NCBI GenBank assembly: GCA_963711495.1
Contig: CAVQEK010000013.1
Coordinates: 434,001-498,000 of the forward strand
Direction: 5' to 3'
Origin: CAVQEK01 sp963711495
GTDB taxonomy: Bacteria > Bacteroidota > Bacteroidia > Cytophagales > Cyclobacteriaceae
Length of the DNA: 64,000 bases
Shown: positions 55,026 to 62,326 of the stretch, piece by piece
Layout of the letters: each line of letters starts with the position of its first letter
Position numbering within the stretch: position 1 is the first letter of the stretch
Notes under the pieces: model-generated
Database searches by the model: none
What the model saw: the letters and a program-made list of their open reading frames with translations, nothing else
Told to the model about the DNA's origin: nothing
Program-made: the position numbers and the translations under genes

Positions 55026-55047
55026 CCCGCCATCCGGCGGGTTTTTT
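55026..55047 (+). terminator. GC-rich hairpin plus T-run, terminator-like
   Basis: CCCGCC (55026-55031) and GGCGGG (55036-55041) close an ATCC loop and are followed by TTTTTT. It lies 337 bp after the membrane HTH gene, within the repeat island, so what it terminates is unclear. Confidence 0.6.
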
Positions 55048-55384
55048 ATTTCCCATCTACCCCTGACGCCCTGTTTGTAACTCCATTCCCAAACGTCATT
55101 CAGAAAAAAAAAATTATAATTATAGCATAGTTTGTTGGATGAAGCAGTAAAGTTCCCACAAAGAACAGTTAGATATAGACAGTGAAGCGACCGAAGAATC
55201 CGGTTTACATTAATATAAAGGATGCAACACCGGCATATTACTCCAAACACACTAAAAGTATGCAATTGTGCACGACACGACGCTTTGGCTAATCGCCAGA
55301 AAATTCCTGCTAACGCAGAAATGACCACAAATAAAAAGCACCATCCCGGCTCCCGATTGCTATCCGGGAAGCGGGGGTGCGTTG

Positions 55385-55413
55385 GCCCTGAGCGCTGAAG
55401 CATTATTTTGCCT
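55385..55413 (+). repeat. 29-bp core repeat, copy 1
   Basis: Begins GCCCTGAGCGCTGAAG and runs to TTTTGCCT. It is identical over 29 of 29 bases to 55892-55920. It contains the palindrome AGCGCT and is followed by a hairpin at 55427-55462. Confidence 0.9.
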
Positions 55414-55426
55414 TGATTTTTCTTTG

Positions 55427-55462
55427 GTTCCGTTTCTTTTCATCCAAGGAAAAGAAATGAAC
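55427..55462 (+). repeat. Hairpin downstream of core repeat copy 1
   Basis: TTTCTTTTC (55433-55441) pairs with GAAAAGAAA (55449-55457) around ATCCAAG, and an outer GTTC/GAAC extends it after a bulge. It follows the core repeat by 13 bp. Confidence 0.8.
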
Positions 55463-55541
55463 TTCCAGGAGCATTGGCTATGCATAATAGCAGGCTATTT
55501 GCCTGGGCAAGTCGACGCCAAAAAAAGATTCGATCAAGGTT

Positions 55542-55567
55542 CCGTTACATCCAACCAGATTCTTCAG
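55542..55567 (+). repeat. 26-bp dispersed repeat, copy 1
   Basis: CCGTTACATCCAACCAGATT then CTTCAG; 25 of 26 bases are shared with 55725-55750, and the similarity continues with gaps for some 80 bp. Confidence 0.8.
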
Positions 55568-55724
55568 CACTTGCCCTCAAGCCAAACGCACCGGGCTTCA
55601 GAATGACGATACAAAATAGAAATTGAAAATATCTGGCATCATACTCCCAACACAAACCATAAAAAGTCTCCTCTTGAGAGGGGATTTAGGGGTGTGTCGA
55701 TATACAATATGAAACAAATACATC

Positions 55725-55750
55725 CCGTTGCATCCAACCAGATTCTTCAG
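55725..55750 (+). repeat. 26-bp dispersed repeat, copy 2
   Basis: CCGTTGCATCCAACCAGATT then CTTCAG, differing from copy 1 at one base. A looser relative may lie at 56071-56100 (GAAAGACTCTTCGCTCCATT). Confidence 0.8.
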
Positions 55751-55891
55751 TGCACCTCCGCATGCCAAATGCCTGCCATTCAGCATGACGGTTAAAAATA
55801 GAGCTTGGAAACTTCGAACACCATGCATCCAATACTATGCTTGAACAACCTTTAAAAAGCGTCGGCCCGGCAAAATAGCTAGGGTGTGATA

Positions 55892-55920
55892 GCCCTGAGC
55901 GCTGAAGCATTATTTTGCCT
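55892..55920 (+). repeat. 29-bp core repeat, copy 2
   Basis: Identical to 55385-55413 over 29 bases, followed by a hairpin at 55931-55959. Flanking sequence differs from copy 1, so the unit moved or was copied as a short piece. Confidence 0.9.
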
Positions 55921-55930
55921 AGAGTTTTTG

Positions 55931-55959
55931 CATACTTTTGGGGCAATGCCAAAAGTATG
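55931..55959 (+). repeat. Hairpin downstream of core repeat copy 2
   Basis: CATACTTTTGG (55931-55941) is an exact 11-bp match to CCAAAAGTATG (55949-55959) around GGCAATG. It has the same place and size as the hairpin after copy 1 but different sequence. Confidence 0.85.
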
Positions 55960-56190
55960 GGGCATACCACGTATGAGGTATAACCAAACACAGCTGGAAA
56001 ATATCCAACCAAACAACAAACGCTTAAGGCCGATCTCCGCACAACTAAAAACCCATTAACTATTGATAGGTGGAAAGACTCTTCGCTCCATTGCGTTCCG
56101 ATCCGATTGACGTTTCGTCCACCACGTCATTCGGGGCGAGGGAAGTAACCTAAGAAAATAAAGGACGCTAATTCCGCAAACATGGACATA

Positions 56191-56460
56191 CTTTCCACAG
56201 AATGGAGATCGTCTGACAAAAAAGGGCGTTGATTTGACAAGGATGGGACTACCTTTGACAAAGAAGGGAGTTCATCTGACCCAATAGGGAGCTCATCTGA
56301 CAAGAAAGGGGGGCCATCTGACACAATGGGGAACACATATGGCAAAGCAGAGAGGACATTTGACACAGAAGGGAATATATCTGATATGGCGGGGAGCCGC
56401 GCTGACAAAGCAGGGAGGACATTTGACACGGTGGGGAACTTATCTGTCAAAGCAGGGATG
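56191..56460 (+). repeat. 21-bp minisatellite, 12 to 13 degenerate units
   Basis: Units start at 56212, 56233, 56254, 56275 and so on every 21 bases to 56443 without any indel; a weaker unit lies at 56191. A typical unit is TCTGACAAAGCAGGGAGGAC plus A. Positions TGAC at the start and GGG in the middle are the best kept. Translated on the plus strand each unit gives the heptad S-D-K-x-G-x-x, with one stop; on the minus strand the frame 56127-56450 is open and reads the heptad S-D/N-x-x-P-x-L/V. It lies 55 bp after the MbnP stop codon. Confidence 0.9.
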
Positions 56461-56514
56461 TTCCAAAAGATGGTTAGGCCAGGAAGAGTCGAGGATTCCT
56501 CCCTTGATTGGCCT

Positions 56515-57327
56515 TTAGTTCATGCTTCCGATGGTGAACACATCAAACCCGTTTTCCTTGGCCATTTGCATGGCAGGCTGTACTTCCATAATGGCGCCAC
56601 CCCAGTAATTAAAATCAAAAATGTGCGGTGTTTCAAACCAACTTTCTATATTCATGATGATTTCGATGGTCTTTGTTCCATTTGGCTCCAGGGTAAAGGC
56701 TGAGTTGGGCAGTATGACGTCGAAATAATTCTGAACATAGTCATAAATTGAATCATAGTTGATGGTGTCCCCTTTGTACAACTGGCCTATACCCATATGA
56801 AAATTATAAAATTGTTTCTCATTATTTTCATCAAGCCATTTACCATTGATCATCATATAATGATAACCTCCGCCCAAAATATCCGGCCACATCATTTTAT
56901 CTTCAGGAGGATTCACGAACATAAACGACTCGTTTTTTTCTTCCGATATACCGAACGTGAAGGAGATGAAATCATAGGCGCCGGAAGGGATATCGTCATA
57001 GACCGCCCATTCTAAAGTAGAGGGGATATCAATTTCCACATAATGAATGTCTTTCCAGTCTTCAATCAATTTTTTGGTCCCGTCCGAACGGTGCAATGTC
57101 ACATCAGAAATGAAATACTGCACTTCATTTACTTCATATGGATTTCCTGCGGCGTTCACATATTTCATGGTATCTTTTTTTAACGGCGCTCCATCCACAA
57201 AGTGATTAAAACGGAAAGTAACATGCCCTGATTCCATTTCCGGTTCTGCCTCCGGTGGTGTACCGTCATCACAGGAATTGAAAACCAGACTTAAGGCAAA
57301 GGCTATGAGATATAGTTGGGTTTTCAT
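56515..57327 (-). CDS. MbnP-family (copper-associated) lipoprotein
   Basis: A 270-residue lipoprotein (LIAFALSLVFNSCDDGTPPE). The body is of the MbnP type: HVTFRFNHFVDGAPLKKDTM, YEVNEVQYFISDVTLHRSDG, DIPSGAYDFISFTFGISEEK, MMWPDILGGGYHYMMINGKW and FYNFHMGIGQ. MbnP proteins bind copper or copper chalkophores in the periplasm and usually stand next to MbnH di-haem enzymes or a TonB receptor. Here a TonB receptor precedes it by only 5 bp, so both are translated from one message. No MbnH is seen. The name is a family-level statement. Confidence 0.88.
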   Translation of the reverse strand: MKTQLYLIAFALSLVFNSCDDGTPPEAEPEMESGHVTFRFNHFVDGAPLKKDTMKYVNAAGNPYEVNEVQYFISDVTLHRSDGTKKLIEDWKDIHYVEIDIPSTLEWAVYDDIPSGAYDFISFTFGISEEKNESFMFVNPPEDKMMWPDILGGGYHYMMINGKWLDENNEKQFYNFHMGIGQLYKGDTINYDSIYDYVQNYFDVILPNSAFTLEPNGTKTIEIIMNIESWFETPHIFDFNYWGGAIMEVQPAMQMAKENGFDVFTIGSMN

Positions 57328-57332
57328 AGCGA

Positions 57333-59453
57333 TTATAAATTAACAAACAGAGAAGCAAAAAACACCCGTCCGGGCTCATAGAGATTGATTGTTGTCCCGA
57401 TGATCCTTCTGTTTAAATGTTCATAATAAGCCTTGTCAAAAATATTGTTGATACCGGCATTGAGTTCTGTATGCTTGCTGATCTTAATGGCGGTTGAAAA
57501 ATTCAATATCCAAAAGCCTGGCGTATCTGTTTCATAGAATGCCTGGGAAGTATGGCGTTGAGCAGCTGCTGCCCTCAATGCTAGTTTTGGCATCAGATTT
57601 CCATTCAACATTTTATAGTATACATTCAGGGTGGTTTCAAATGGCGGTATTTCAGGAAGGGCGTCGTTTTTGATCTCTATTGCATCGGTCACCTGGTTTC
57701 CGGAAATAATGTATTTTGTGACTGTTGGTATTACACCATAAGTGTAAGCCGCCACTATATTTCCCCCAATTTTATAAATTTCAGGTGTGCGGTATCCAAA
57801 TTCAAATCCCCTATGAATGACATAATCCGCATTATCGAATTGTTTTACGCCCAATACACCCGGGGACTGCGGCTTAATCACCGAAGATGGCAACAGGTTG
57901 GCGGTGATATAATTTTGAACATAGGAATAGAAAAAATTAAGATAAACGCTTCCTGTATTCTCCTGGTTATATCTTAGCGTCAGATCGGCTTCATTGTTTG
58001 TTTCCGGTTTCAATTGTGGATTACCCAGATAATCATACTGATCGTAACCTACCGGTAAGAGCTTGATGTATCGCTCCAGCATGTTCGGACTTCTGGTGCC
58101 GCTGCCTAAAGCCAGCGATATGCTGCACCATTGGTTGATCATCCGCGTTATTCCGATGCTTGCACTTAAGTTGAAGTATTGCGATTGGACATCGTTAAAA
58201 TATTCAATGTCATTTTTGATGATCTTTAATGTGTCCTCCGAAGTAGCGTGGTTAAAATCACCGCGTATGGCTGCATCCACTTCATAAGCATTGAACAATC
58301 TTTTGTATTCAGCAAATATGCCAACATTTGTGATCAAGGCATCTTTCCACAAGTTGGTCACTTTAGTGGATGTGGTTCCCATCATGGACATGGTGCCGGT
58401 TCTCATGCCGTCTTTTTCTATATTTTCCAAATCAAGGCCGGCAACGACTTGCGCCTGTCCAAATTGCATCGTCAGTGCAGCATTTCCGCCTGTATTGATG
58501 GCATTGACATCGGCAACCATCAGCATCGTCTCATAGTTACTTCGATGGCTATTGTCCATCACATGGTCCACTGCCGATCGATATATTTTAAGATCCAGTG
58601 ATTTTAAATTTGGTCTTATGTTCCTGGCGGAATAATCAATAGACACCATGTCTGTATCGTCGTTTTTTTCATCCATGGGTAAGGCCGGATACATCACATC
58701 ACGTCCGTGTACACCATCATAAGACACAATGATCTGGTGATTTGATTTTATAGAAAAACCAACTTTGGCCTTGTAATTATATTTTTTCAAAGAAGAGCTA
58801 TAGGTGGTATCATTACCTTCCCAGCCTCCGCTGGTGTAATTACCATAATTCCGGTAACCTCCGGACAATAAGAAAAATATCTTGTTGTTCCCGCCATATA
58901 CAGATCCATGTAATTTATTCCCATTCCAGTTTGATTCAGCGCCATACAGCAAATTGGAGTGTAATTCAAATTGCTCTGTGGGAAATGGATTTTGAGAAAT
59001 AAGGTTGATCACACCCCCAAACGAAGGGCCATACCGCAAACTGAAAGGCCCCTTGATGACCTCCATTTTTTCTATGTCTTCGGCTTCAATATGGGCAGAA
59101 ACAGGATCCATTCTATTGGGGCAACCATTTTCTATTTTAAGTCCGTTGTCTAAAATAACATTTAGCTGACTGTACTTAAATCCACGGACCACCGGGTCAA
59201 TGGCCGAACCTCCTTTGCGTATACCGGAGACATTGGGAATACTGCGCAAATATTCGCCGACATCACGTGGGTTCGCCTGGCGTATCTCCAATTTATCGAC
59301 ATAATTGGCGACATTGTGGTAACCTTCCTTCAACGCTTTATCCCAGACAACCACTGAATCGAGCATGATGGTTTTTTCTTCTTCCTCCTGGGCCAGTGCA
59401 GGAGATATCATGCAAAATGAAAGAAGTGTGGGAAATATTACTGATCTCACCAT
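57333..59453 (-). CDS. TonB-dependent receptor, copper-receptor type
   Basis: About 706 residues from MVRSVIFPTLLSFCMISPAL with signal cleavage after ALAQ. It has the plug (VWDKALKEGYHNVANYVDKL, VGEYLRSIPNVSGIRKGGSA, IDPVVRGFKYSQLNVILDNG) and a 22-strand barrel with a C-terminal ASLFVNL. The plug contains IENGCPNRMDPVSAHIEAED, close to the GxCPNRMDPP segment of OprC-type copper receptors, so Cys and Met in it may bind copper. It probably imports copper or a copper chelate together with MbnP. Preferred start at 59453; the frame is open 37 codons upstream without a signal. Confidence 0.93.
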   Translation of the reverse strand: MVRSVIFPTLLSFCMISPALAQEEEEKTIMLDSVVVWDKALKEGYHNVANYVDKLEIRQANPRDVGEYLRSIPNVSGIRKGGSAIDPVVRGFKYSQLNVILDNGLKIENGCPNRMDPVSAHIEAEDIEKMEVIKGPFSLRYGPSFGGVINLISQNPFPTEQFELHSNLLYGAESNWNGNKLHGSVYGGNNKIFFLLSGGYRNYGNYTSGGWEGNDTTYSSSLKKYNYKAKVGFSIKSNHQIIVSYDGVHGRDVMYPALPMDEKNDDTDMVSIDYSARNIRPNLKSLDLKIYRSAVDHVMDNSHRSNYETMLMVADVNAINTGGNAALTMQFGQAQVVAGLDLENIEKDGMRTGTMSMMGTTSTKVTNLWKDALITNVGIFAEYKRLFNAYEVDAAIRGDFNHATSEDTLKIIKNDIEYFNDVQSQYFNLSASIGITRMINQWCSISLALGSGTRSPNMLERYIKLLPVGYDQYDYLGNPQLKPETNNEADLTLRYNQENTGSVYLNFFYSYVQNYITANLLPSSVIKPQSPGVLGVKQFDNADYVIHRGFEFGYRTPEIYKIGGNIVAAYTYGVIPTVTKYIISGNQVTDAIEIKNDALPEIPPFETTLNVYYKMLNGNLMPKLALRAAAAQRHTSQAFYETDTPGFWILNFSTAIKISKHTELNAGINNIFDKAYYEHLNRRIIGTTINLYEPGRVFFASLFVNL

Positions 59454-59612
59454 GTAGTATTTTATTTTGGTTATTAAATTATTGATTCTTTCATGAGTAG
59501 TCTGATCCGGATTTGGGTCCATTTGCGCACATTCCCTATTATTTTCCAATTCCAGCGTACACACACCTAAGATTGCATACAGATAATAATATGATTTCTT
59601 CCATCGTGATTA

Positions 59613-60215
59613 TTATTGGTATTCCGGATATAATTCATATTCCCACCATAGAAGGCTTTTTGTGAATCGACCTGGCTTTAAGACCGAGTTTGCAATGATG
59701 GCTTTAGCTTCACGTGATGTGAAGGCACCGCTTATCTCATCTTCAAACAAACTTAACCAGGAGCGCCTCAGATCTTTGATAAAGAGATATCCAGTCGGTT
59801 TCAGCACCCTGCTAATTTCATTGAACATAACCACGGGATCATCGATCCAATGCGCCATATTCAGATTGAAGACCACATTGAAGGAATCATCATCAAATGG
59901 TAAATTTTTAACATCTGCTTTCATAAACTTTACCCGGCAGTCACTTTGAAACTCCGACTTTAATCGCCCGGCATGATTGAGCATTATTTCAGAACTATCC
60001 ACGCCAATGCATTCACAGTTTGGCAAATTGCCGGCAACCTCAATAATCATTGTACCAGTACCACAACCCGCGTCCAAAATCTTGCCTTGTGTAAAATTAT
60101 TTTTTAAAAGTTTCAGCGCATATATGCTACCGATCCTCCTTAGTAACTTTTGGTGATTTGTTATATAGTGCTTCGCGAATTCCGGACTGTTGAAGTCCTT
60201 TTCTATTAACTTCAT
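59613..60215 (-). CDS. Class I SAM-dependent methyltransferase
   Basis: A 200-residue protein with motif I as ILDAGCGTGTMIIEVAGNLP, motif II as CECIGVDSSEIMLNHAGRLK, KFMKADVKNLPFDDDSFNVV and the post-motif NLNMAHWIDDPVVMFNEISR, then VLKPTGYLFIKDLRRSW, all of Methyltransf_11/25 type. The N-terminal EKDFNSPEFAKHYITNHQKL is a short lid. The substrate is unknown; a member in a metal-handling operon may modify a small molecule or metallophore, but this is speculation. It lies between the NifX-like gene (54 bp upstream) and the receptor (160 bp downstream). Confidence 0.9.
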   Translation of the reverse strand: MKLIEKDFNSPEFAKHYITNHQKLLRRIGSIYALKLLKNNFTQGKILDAGCGTGTMIIEVAGNLPNCECIGVDSSEIMLNHAGRLKSEFQSDCRVKFMKADVKNLPFDDDSFNVVFNLNMAHWIDDPVVMFNEISRVLKPTGYLFIKDLRRSWLSLFEDEISGAFTSREAKAIIANSVLKPGRFTKSLLWWEYELYPEYQ

Positions 60216-60269
60216 CCTGGAAAACCAGTTGGTTCATATACATAATACAAGACTATGCTAAAAATAATT

Positions 60270-60611
60270 CTAAGAGTGATTGCATTTGTTCACTCCGTAA
60301 GTCAATTGATCGTGCATAAAATCCTCGATGAGCACCTTAACAGGCTTTTGGTCAACGCCAACAATCGGTGTAATTCCAAAGTGTTGAAAAAGTTCCAGCG
60401 CACGCCGGCCCATTCCTCCGGCGATCACATGGGTCACACCGTTATCGGCAAGCCAGCGTGGAAAAACTCCGGGTTGATGTGGAGGCGGTTTCAAATAATT
60501 TTCAGCGATAATACGCTGGTCATCGGTTTCAATGATGGCAAACTGTTCACTTTCACCAAAGTGTGAGCATAGGTTGTCCTTACTCACAGGAATAGCAATC
60601 TTCTTTTTCAT
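60270..60611 (-). CDS. NifX/NifB-type dinitrogenase iron-molybdenum cofactor-binding protein
   Basis: A 113-residue single domain: KIAIPVSKDNLCSHFGESEQ, FAIIETDDQRIIAENYLKPP, then VTHVIAGGMGRRALELFQHF and GITPIVGVDQKPVKVLIED. The SHFG and GGMGxRA motifs are those of the NifX/NafY superfamily. Without nif genes around, such proteins are thought to carry iron or iron-sulfur/molybdenum intermediates; their role is often unknown. It is the second gene of the operon, 32 bp after the small basic gene. The C-terminal VNKCNHS may add a metal ligand. Confidence 0.9.
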   Translation of the reverse strand: MKKKIAIPVSKDNLCSHFGESEQFAIIETDDQRIIAENYLKPPPHQPGVFPRWLADNGVTHVIAGGMGRRALELFQHFGITPIVGVDQKPVKVLIEDFMHDQLTYGVNKCNHS

Positions 60612-60643
60612 AAAAAATTTTATTTAAATTAAAAAATCGTAAT

Positions 60644-60802
60644 TCACCTTTCCTCTGATCGTTCTTGACGCGCTTCTTCACTTTTTTCCATCAGACCATG
60701 AAATTTTAACCCAGGGTCCTTTTGTTTGGGAAATAGTTGATGTTTTTTGCTCCTTCTTCGCCTGCGCCTTTGAATTCTAACTTCTTTTTCCACCTGTTCC
60801 AT
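60644..60802 (-). CDS. Small basic hypothetical protein
   Basis: A 52-residue protein from ATG 60802 (MEQVEKEVRIQRRRRRRSKK, then HQLFPKQKDPGLKFHGLMEK). It is highly positively charged, without cysteine or membrane helix, and I know no relative. A longer frame exists to 60886, but that start would leave less space to the palindrome. Its place directly after the palindrome and 32 bp in front of the NifX-like gene suggests it is the first gene of the operon. It could also be a leader or a chance frame. Confidence 0.5.
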   Translation of the reverse strand: MEQVEKEVRIQRRRRRRSKKHQLFPKQKDPGLKFHGLMEKSEEARQERSEER

Positions 60803-60920
60803 GATCGTAATATTCGTTGTTCCAGTAGCCCGATCTCCAATGCAATTTCCCCTGCTGATTATGCTTATTGGGAAAAAGCAATTCATAATTCAATTGCATT
60901 CTCTGAACAAAAGTACGCAA

Positions 60921-60944
60921 TATAATGAACATATGTTCATTATA
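60921..60944. promoter_or_regulatory. Perfect 24-bp palindrome, ArsR/SmtB-type operator
   Basis: TATAATGAACAT (60921-60932) is the exact reverse complement of ATGTTCATTATA (60933-60944). The core TGAACATATGTTCA resembles the 12-2-12 operators of ArsR/SmtB metal sensors known from the literature (TGAACA..TGTTCA). It lies 119 bp upstream of the small basic gene, in the promoter of the NifX/methyltransferase/receptor/MbnP operon, and 36 bp downstream of the DUF134 gene. No ArsR gene is in the window, so a DUF134 or another protein may bind it. Confidence 0.75.
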
Positions 60945-60980
60945 ATTTATAAATTTAAATATATAATTGAAAGAAGAGTA

Positions 60981-61535
60981 TCAGCGGGCCTTTTCCATAT
61001 AAAGCCGGTGATGATATGAACCTTCCCGCATCATGGGTTTTCCACAATTTGGGCATTTGTTTTGGCGGCAAGGCATTCCTTCCTGATGTGGTATTCTGGT
61101 GTGGCAATGGACGCAGATGCAGTACGCGTCCTGTTCGGGGCTGTTGAGTTGGGATATATTTTCTGAGTCACATTTTCGGCAACGTTCAATGGGTTTCATG
61201 GCAATCATAACTTCATTGCAATCGCGGCATTTGTACCAGTAATCGTCAGTGACAAAAGAGCCTCCCTGAATCAAAATCGCTTTCCCTTCTACCATGGCCT
61301 TGGCAATGTTTTTACGGGCCTTGTCATATAATCTGGTAAAAGTTGGCCTGGAAATATTCATCTTTTCAGCCGCTTCTTCCTGGGTCAGGTTTTCGTAGTC
61401 AGTAAGCCGTATGGCTTCGTATTCTTCGATAAGCAATACCACAGGATCGAGTTCTTTTGTCGGTACCCCAAAGGGCCTGAAACCTTCCATCGGCGGAGGT
61501 ATACTCACCTTTCGCTGTCGTTTTTTATTTGGCAT
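60981..61535 (-). CDS. DUF134 transcriptional regulator with C-terminal zinc ribbons
   Basis: A 184-residue protein. The first 100 residues are DUF134: PPPMEGFRPFGVPTKELDPV, LLIEEYEAIRLTDYENLTQE and then a sigma-70 region-4-like helix-turn-helix, LTQEEAAEKMNISRPTFTRL followed by YDKARKNIAKAMVEGKAILI. Unlike minimal DUF134 proteins, this one continues with zinc-ribbon-like segments: YKCRDCNEVMIAMKPIERCR with KCDSEN, and CICVHCHTRIPHQEGMPCRQ with NKCPNCGKPM. It is likely a metal- or redox-responsive DNA-binding protein. It lies between the palindrome-controlled operon and the divergent trmO gene, and its own promoter region holds a degenerate copy of the palindrome. Confidence 0.9.
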   Translation of the reverse strand: MPNKKRQRKVSIPPPMEGFRPFGVPTKELDPVVLLIEEYEAIRLTDYENLTQEEAAEKMNISRPTFTRLYDKARKNIAKAMVEGKAILIQGGSFVTDDYWYKCRDCNEVMIAMKPIERCRKCDSENISQLNSPEQDAYCICVHCHTRIPHQEGMPCRQNKCPNCGKPMMREGSYHHRLYMEKAR

Positions 61536-61566
61536 CTGGTTATTTCATTATAAATCTTAGTACAAA

Positions 61567-61585
61567 GGTCAATTTATTTTTGACC
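61567..61585. promoter_or_regulatory. Inverted repeat GGTCAA-N7-TTGACC upstream of the DUF134 gene
   Basis: GGTCAA at 61567-61572 and TTGACC at 61580-61585 are perfect 6-bp arms with a 7-bp AT spacer. It lies 32 bp in front of the DUF134 start, in its 5' region. Candidate operator; the factor is unknown. Confidence 0.4.
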
Positions 61586-61623
61586 AGTCATTCTTTTGTA
61601 TAATCCGCTAACTTACAAATAAA

Positions 61624-61641
61624 AATGAACTTATGTTTGTT
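61624..61641. promoter_or_regulatory. Degenerate copy of the palindromic operator
   Basis: AATGAACTTATGTTTGTT matches the core AATGAACATATGTTCATT of the 24-bp palindrome at 15 of 18 positions. It lies in the 250-bp divergent region between the DUF134 gene and trmO and could bind the same factor. Confidence 0.5.
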
Positions 61642-61785
61642 TTGATTGCGGAGATTGGATAAGTTGTTCTTTTCGATGAAGGAGGCCGGGAAAGCTTGAA
61701 ACCTCCTCCAAGTGATCGTAAAGTTGTGAAAGAAAAAAAGAGTTTAAACGGATATTTTGCATTTAACAACATGGGTTATGAACAA

Positions 61786-62277
61786 ATGAACACAATTACC
61801 TACAACCCAATAGGGATAATTCACACCCCTCATAACAACCGTGATGGCATACCAATCCAACCTGCAGCGGCGCTTGGGATTCCTGGTACCATTGAGATTT
61901 TTCCTGAATATTTGGCTGGCTTGAAAGATATCGAAGGGTTTTCTCATATCATACTCATCTACCATTTTCACCTGTCCGAAGGCTTTGAATTGATAGTCAA
62001 ACCCTTCCTGGATGAAAATGTACATGGCGTTTTTGCCACCAGGGCCCCAAAAAGACCTAATAACCTTGGCCTGTCGGTAGTAAAGTTGTTATCAGTTGAT
62101 AGCAACAACGCGCATGTCGAAAATGTAGATATGATCGATGGTACGCCCTTGCTGGATATCAAACCTTATGTTCCGGATTTTGATGGCGCACGGAAAATAA
62201 AAACGGGCTGGCTTGCCACATCAAAACATAAAATTGCCACCGGGAAGTCGGATAACCGGTTTGAGTCCATGACTTAA
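61786..62277 (+). CDS. trmO: tRNA (N6-threonylcarbamoyladenosine37-N6)-methyltransferase TrmO/TsaA-like
   Basis: About 163 residues: MNTITYNPIGIIHTPHNNRD, IPIQPAAALGIPGTIEIFPE, LAGLKDIEGFSHIILIYHFH and TRAPKRPNNLGLSVVKLLSV, the SAM-binding TRSPxRPNxIGLS motif of the family, then IDGTPLLDIKPYVPDFD. It methylates t6A37 of tRNA reading ACY codons, or a related small-molecule target in shorter TsaA proteins. The ATG at 61786 gives the family start; in-frame ATG 61771 adds five residues. Monocistronic; a possible regulatory copy of the palindrome lies 145 bp in front. Confidence 0.9.
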   Translation: MNTITYNPIGIIHTPHNNRDGIPIQPAAALGIPGTIEIFPEYLAGLKDIEGFSHIILIYHFHLSEGFELIVKPFLDENVHGVFATRAPKRPNNLGLSVVKLLSVDSNNAHVENVDMIDGTPLLDIKPYVPDFDGARKIKTGWLATSKHKIATGKSDNRFESMT

Positions 62278-62326
62278 ATCAAAAAAATTCTCCGTAATCC
62301 TTAAATGATCTTCTTTCGATAGTCGG

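Larger units (their letters stand above)
54690..56190. other. Gene-free repeat island
   Basis: About 1.5 kb with no gene I can support. It contains a GC-rich hairpin with T-run, two copies of a 29-bp core followed by different hairpins, two copies of a 26-bp repeat, and a CCTCT/AGAGG stem in TCTCCTCTTGAGAGGGGATT at 55667-55686. The open frames here (54951-55403, 55598-55828, 55686-56042) have peptide sequence that follows the repeats and are not believed to be proteins. Confidence 0.7.

Noticed and set aside
54951..55403. 150-residue minus-strand open frame
   Set aside because: It is composed of the core repeat, hairpin and terminator-like sequence; no domain is recognisable and the repeated core explains its peptide.
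55686..56042. 118-residue minus-strand open frame in the repeat island
   Set aside because: Its sequence follows the second core repeat and the 26-bp repeat, so it is repeat-derived, not a gene.
56127..56450. 107-residue minus-strand frame made of heptads
   Set aside because: It has no ATG and is only the translation of the 21-bp minisatellite. I report the repeat, not a protein, though translation is not excluded.
56191..56460. CRISPR array
   Set aside because: The units are adjacent 21-mers without unique spacers and no cas gene is near.
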